64,000 nucleotides of DNA from Procambarus clarkii. Taxonomy: Eukaryota > Arthropoda > Malacostraca > Decapoda > Cambaridae. Under the pieces are notes generated by a model. It did no database searches. It worked only from the letters and a program-made list of their open reading frames with translations, and was not told where the DNA came from. The stretch covers positions 23,768,817 to 23,832,816 of the forward strand of contig NC_091195.1 in the NCBI RefSeq assembly GCF_040958095.1, read 5' to 3'. Position numbers and translations under genes: made by a program. Below are positions 59,536 through 64,000 of the stretch, piece after piece. Every line of letters begins with the position of its first letter. Position 1 is the first letter of the stretch.

Positions 59536-62118
59536 GGGCCGCAAAAATCGGGCGATTTTTGCCACTAACGGCCAAAAATCGTGCAAATTTCACCGCTACC
59601 AGTCAAAATCCGTGCGAATTTCGCCGCTACCTACCAAAAATCGACCGATTTTCGCCGCTAGCGGCCAAAAATCGTGCAAATTTCGCCGCTAGCGGTCAAA
59701 AATCGTGCAAATTTCGCCGCTAGCGGCCAAAAATCGTGCGAATTTCGCCGCTAGCGGCCAAAAATTGCGCAATTTTCGCCGCTAGCGGCCAAAAACCATG
59801 CGATTTTTGCAGTTGGCGGGCAAAAATAGCGCTATTTTCGCCGCTACCGGCCAAAAACCGCGCGATTTTCGCCGCTAGCGGCCAAAAACTATGTGATTTT
59901 CGCAGCTGGCGGGCAAAAATCGCGATTTTCGCCGCTAGCGGCCAAAAACTATGCGATTTTCGCAGCTGGCGGGAAAAAAATCGCGATTTTCGCCGCTACC
60001 GGCCAAAAACCGCGCAATTTTCGCCGCTAGCGGCCAAAAACCATGCGATTTTCGAGGCTGGCGGGCAAAACTCGCGATTTTCGCCGCTACCAGCCAAAAA
60101 TCGGGCTATTTTTGCCGCTAGCGGCCAAAAATCGACGATTTTCGCCGCTAGCGGCCAAAAATCGTGCGAATTTTGCCGCTAGCGGCCAAAAATCGCGATT
60201 TTCGCCGCTAGCGGCCAAAAATCGCGCGATTTTCGCCGCTAGCGGGCTATTTTTGCTGCTAGCGGCCAAAAATCATGCGAATTTCGCCGCTAGCGGCCAA
60301 AAATCGTGCGAATTTCGCCGCTAGCGGCAAAAAATCGAGCGAATTTCGCCGCTAGCGGACAAAAATCGTGCAAAATAAGCCGCTAGCAGCCAAAATCGCC
60401 GCTAGCGGCCAAAAATCGTGCGAATTTCGCCGCTACCGGCCAAAATCGCGCGATTTTCGCCGCTACCGGCCAAAAATCGCGCGATTTTCGCTGCTAGCGG
60501 CCAAAAATCGGGTTATTTTTGCCGCTAGCGGCCAAAAATCGACGATTTTCGCCCCCTAGCGGCCAAAAATCGTGCGAATTTCGCTGCTAGCGGCAAAAAA
60601 TCGAGCGAATTTCGCCGCTAGCGGACAAAAATCGTGCGAATTTTGCCGCTACCAGCCAAAATCGCGCGATTTTCGCCGCTACCGGCCAAAAACCGCGCAA
60701 TTTTCGCCGCTAGCGGTAAAAATAGCCCGATTTTTGGCCGCTAGCGGCCAAAATCGCGCGATTATCGCCGCTACCGGACAAAAACCGTGCGATTTTCGCA
60801 GCTGGCGGGCAAAAATCGCGCGATTTTCGCCGCTAGCGGCCAAAAACCGGGCTATTTTTGCCGCTAGCGGCCAAAAAATCGCGCGATTTTCGCCGCTACC
60901 GGCCAAAAACCGCGCAATTTTCGCCCGCCAGCTGCGAAAATCGCACGGTTTTTGGCCGGTAGCGGCGATAATCGCGCGATTTTGGCCGCTAGCGGCCAAA
61001 AATCGGGCTATTTTTACCGCTAGCGGCGAAAATTGCGCGGTTTTTGGCCGGTAGCGGCGAAAATCGCGCGATTTTGGCCGGTAGCGGCGAAATTCGCACG
61101 ATTTTTGGCCGCTATTGGCGAAAATCGCTCAAATTTCGCCGCTAGCGGCAAAAATAGCCCGATTTTTGGCCGTCAGCGGCGAAAATCGCGCGATTTTCGC
61201 CGCTATCGGCCAAAATCGCGCGATTTTCGCCGCTAGCGGCTTATTTCGCACGATTTTTGGCCGCTAGCGGCGAAATTCGCACGATTTTTGGCCGCTAGCG
61301 GCGAAAATCGCGCTATTTTTGGCCGGTAGCGGCGAAAATCGCGCTATTTTTGCCCGCCAGCTGCGAAAATCGCATGGTTTTTGGCCGCTAGTGGCGAAAA
61401 TCGCGCGGTTTTTGGCAGGTAGCGGCGAAAATCGCGCTATTTTTGGCCGGTAGCGGCGAAAATCGCGCTATTTTTGCCCGCCAGCTGCGAAAATCGCATG
61501 GTTTCTGGCCGCTAGCGTCGAAAATAGCGCGGTTTTCGGCTGTTAGCGGCAAAAATCGCCGATTTTTGGCCGCTAGCGGCGAAAATCGCACGATTTTTGG
61601 CCGCTAGCGGCGAAATTTGCACGATTTTTGGCCGCTAGCGGCGAAAATCGCCCCATTTTTGGCCGCTAGCGGCGAAAATAGCCCCTTTTTAGGCCGCTAG
61701 CGGCAAAAATCGGTCGATTTTTGGCGGGTATCGGCGAAATTCGCGCGGTTTTTGGCCGGTAGCGGCGAAAATCGCCCGATTTTTGGCCGCTAGCTGCAAA
61801 AATCGCATAGTTTCTGGCCGCTAGCGGCGAAAATCGCGCGATTTTTGGCCGCTTTCGGCGATAATCTCCCGATTTTTGGCCGCTAGCGGCGAAAATCGCG
61901 CTATTTTTGGCCGGTAGCGGCGAAAATCGCGATTTTTGCTAGCCAGCTGCGAAAATCGCATGGTTTTTGGCCGCTAGTGGCGAAAATCGCGCGGTTTTTG
62001 GCAGGTAGCGGCGAAATTCGCGCGATTTTTACCCGCCAGCTGCAAAAATCGCATAGTTTCTGGCCGCTAGCGGCGAAAATCGCGCGATTTTTTGCCGCTT
62101 GCGGCGAAAATCGCACGG

Positions 62119-62139
62119 TTTTTGTTTTGTTTTGTTTTT
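62119..62139 (+). repeat. 21-nt T/G tract, copy 24
   Basis: Counterpart of copy 16 at an offset of 20,790 bp. The B block after it continues to the window end. Confidence 0.95.
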
Positions 62140-64000
62140 GGCCCGCAAAAATCGGGCGATTTTTGCCACTAACGGCCAAAAATCGTGCAAATTTCACCGC
62201 TACCAGTCAAAATCCGTGCGAATTTCGCCGCTACCTACCAAAAATCGACCGATTTTCGCCGCTAGCGGCCAAAAATCGTGCAAATTTCGCCGCTAGCGGT
62301 CAAAAATCGTGCAAATTTCGCCGCTAGCGGCCAAAAATCGTGCGAATTTCGCCGCTAGCGGCCAAAAATTGCGCAATTTTCGCCGCTAGCGGCCAAAAAC
62401 CATGCGATTTTTGCAGTTGGCGGGCAAAAATAGCGCTATTTTCGCCGCTAGCGGCCAAAAAATATGCGATTTTCGCAGCTGGCGGGAAAAAATCGCGATT
62501 TTCGCCGCTACCGGCCAAAAATAGCGCGATTTTCGCAGCTGGCGGGCAAAACTCGCGATTTTCGCCGCTAGCGGCCAAAAATCGACGATTTTCGCCGCTA
62601 GCGGCCAAAAATCGCGATTTTCGCCGCTAGCGGCCAAAAATCGCGCGATTTTCGCCGCTAGCGGGCTATTTTTGCTGCTAGCGGCCAAAAATCGTGCGAA
62701 TTTCGCCGCTAGCGGCCAAAAATCGTGCGAATTTCGCCGCTAGCGGCCAAAAATCGTGCGAAATAAGCCGCTAGCAGCCAAAATCGCCGCTAGCGGCCAA
62801 AAATCGTGCGAAATAAGCCGCTAGCGGCGAAAATCGCGCGATTTTCGCCGCTGACGGCCAAAAATCGGGCTATTTTTGCCGCTAGCGGCGAAATTTGCGC
62901 GATTTTCGCCAATAGCGGCCAAAAATCGTGCGAATTTCGCCGCTAGCGGCCAAAAATTGCGCAATTTTCGCCGCTAGCGGCCAAAAACCATGTGATTTTC
63001 GCAGCTGGCGGGCAAAAATCGCGATTTTCGCCGCTACCGGCCAAAAATAGCGCCATTTTCGCCACTAGCGGCCAAAAAACCGTGCGATTTTCGCTGCTAG
63101 CGGCCAAAAACCGCGCGATTTTCGCCGCTAGCGGCCAAAAACTATGCGATTTTCGCAGCTGGCGGGAAAAAAATCGCGATTTTCGCCGCTAGCGGCCAAA
63201 AACTATGCGATTTTCGCAGCTGGCGGGAAAAAATCGCGATTTTCGCCGCTACCAGCCAAAAATAGCGCGATTTTCGCCGCTACCGGCCAAAAACCGCGCA
63301 ATTTTCGCCGCTACCAGCCAAAAACCATGCGATTTTCGCAGCTGGCGGGCAAAAATCGCGATTTTCGCCGCTACCGGCCAAAAACTATGCGATTTTCGCA
63401 GCTGGCGGGAAAAAAATCGCGATTTTCGCCGCTACCGGCCAAAAATAGCGCGATTTTCGCCGCTACCGGCCAAAAACCGCGCAATTTTCGCCGCTAGCGG
63501 CCAAAAAAACCATGCGATTTTCGCAGCTGGCGGGCAAAACTCGCGATTTTCGCCGCTACCGGCCAAAAATCGGGCTATTTTTGCCGCTAGCGGCCAAAAA
63601 TCGACGATTTTCGCCGCTAGCGGCCAAAAATCGTGCGAATTTTGCCGCTAGCGGCCAAAAATCGCGATTTTCGCCGCTAGCGGCCAAAAATCGCGCGATT
63701 TTCGCCGCTAGCGGGCTATTTTTGCTGCTAGCGGCCAAAAATCATGCGAATTTCGCCACTAGCGGCCAAAAATCGTGCGAATTTCGCCGCTAGCGGCCAA
63801 AAATCGTGCGAAATAAGCCGCTAGCAGCCAAAATCGCCGCTAGCGGCCAAAAATCGTGCGAAATAAGCCGCTAGCAGCCAAAATCGCCGCTAGCGGCGAA
63901 AATCGCGCGATTTTGGCCGATAGCGGCGAAAATCGCGCGATTTTCGCCGCTGACGGCCAAAAATCGTGCGAATTTCGCCGCTACCGGCCAAAATCGCGCG

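Larger units (their letters stand above)
32325..64000. repeat. 31-bp satellite DNA, right array
   Basis: Same monomer family as the left array but more regularly organised. It alternates A and B blocks. B-to-A switches, each at a CAGCTG dyad, are at 32799, 35473, 37703, 40139, 43682, 45273, 49493, 51086, 53584, 56261, 58492 and 60929. A-to-B switches are the twelve T/G tracts. A blocks are 1.02-1.33 kb and B blocks 0.54-3.13 kb. Flips of one to three monomers also occur inside blocks. The array starts abruptly in the middle of a module and runs off the window. Confidence 0.97.
53112..64000. repeat. Large duplication, copy 2
   Basis: Counterpart of 32327-43206, continuing past the window end. 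Besides homopolymer gains (near 55195, 55411, 57190, 58469, 60871 and 63503) there are substitutions: TTTCGCCGCT near 55021 replaces TTTCGACGCT near 34227, and CGCTTAGCGG near 55979 has an extra T. Confidence 0.88.

Noticed and set aside
60572-61054. Open frame of 160 codons (and many of 60-154 codons) inside the satellite, possibly a repeat protein.
   Set aside because: The frame is a by-product of the 31-bp period. Duplicated copies break or shift the frame by single-base indels, and equivalent frames occur on both strands.
1-64000. CENP-B-box-like motif that would support a centromeric role.
   Set aside because: No match to the CENP-B box pattern was seen in the monomer or its variants; centromere function cannot be inferred from sequence alone.

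Overview
The window is eukaryotic, repeat-dominated DNA. About 58.4 kb of the 64 kb (roughly 91%) is one satellite family with a 31-bp monomer. It forms two large arrays (1-26332 and 32325-64000) and a small island (31290-31650). No complete gene, rRNA or bacterial-type gene is visible. Two tRNA-derived SINE-like units and the LINE in the unique segment resemble families I associate with decapod crustaceans. That assignment is recollection-based and no search was run.

The monomer is two dyads in series: a 13-bp GGCCGCTAGCGGC core and an 18-bp GAAAATCGCGCGATTTTT core. Both are nearly self-complementary, so the strands look alike and can be told apart mainly by TTTTTGGCC (called A here, read on +) versus TTTTCGCC (called B). 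By this mark the arrays are mosaics of inverted blocks. In the right array, A and B alternate through 24 junctions. All 12 A-to-B junctions carry an identical 21-nt T5-G-T4-G-T4-G-T5 tract, and all 12 B-to-A junctions carry a CAGCTG-centred dyad. Twelve more copies of the tract lie in the left array.

Larger duplications sit on top: a 20.79-kb-offset repeat (32.3-43.2 kb against 53.1-64.0 kb), a 5,811-bp tandem duplication (41.9-53.5 kb), a 2,011-bp tandem duplication (11.3-15.3 kb), and 50-bp sub-satellites built from one full monomer plus a 19-bp partial one. The many ORFs of 60-160 codons on both strands of the satellite are by-products of a monomer poor in stop codons, and I do not annotate them as genes.

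The interruption (26333-31289 and 31651-32324) is ordinary AT-rich DNA. Its minus strand holds four short candidate exons of an unrecognised gene with compatible splice phases, the last running straight into satellite. It also holds a SINE-like unit, a heavily decayed Jockey-like LINE (28280-30555) with zinc-knuckle, endonuclease and initial reverse-transcriptase sequence, and a second SINE-like unit beside the right array. The left array decays into diverged monomers before this segment, whereas the right array begins abruptly inside a homogeneous module. The 361-bp island resembles the diverged left edge.
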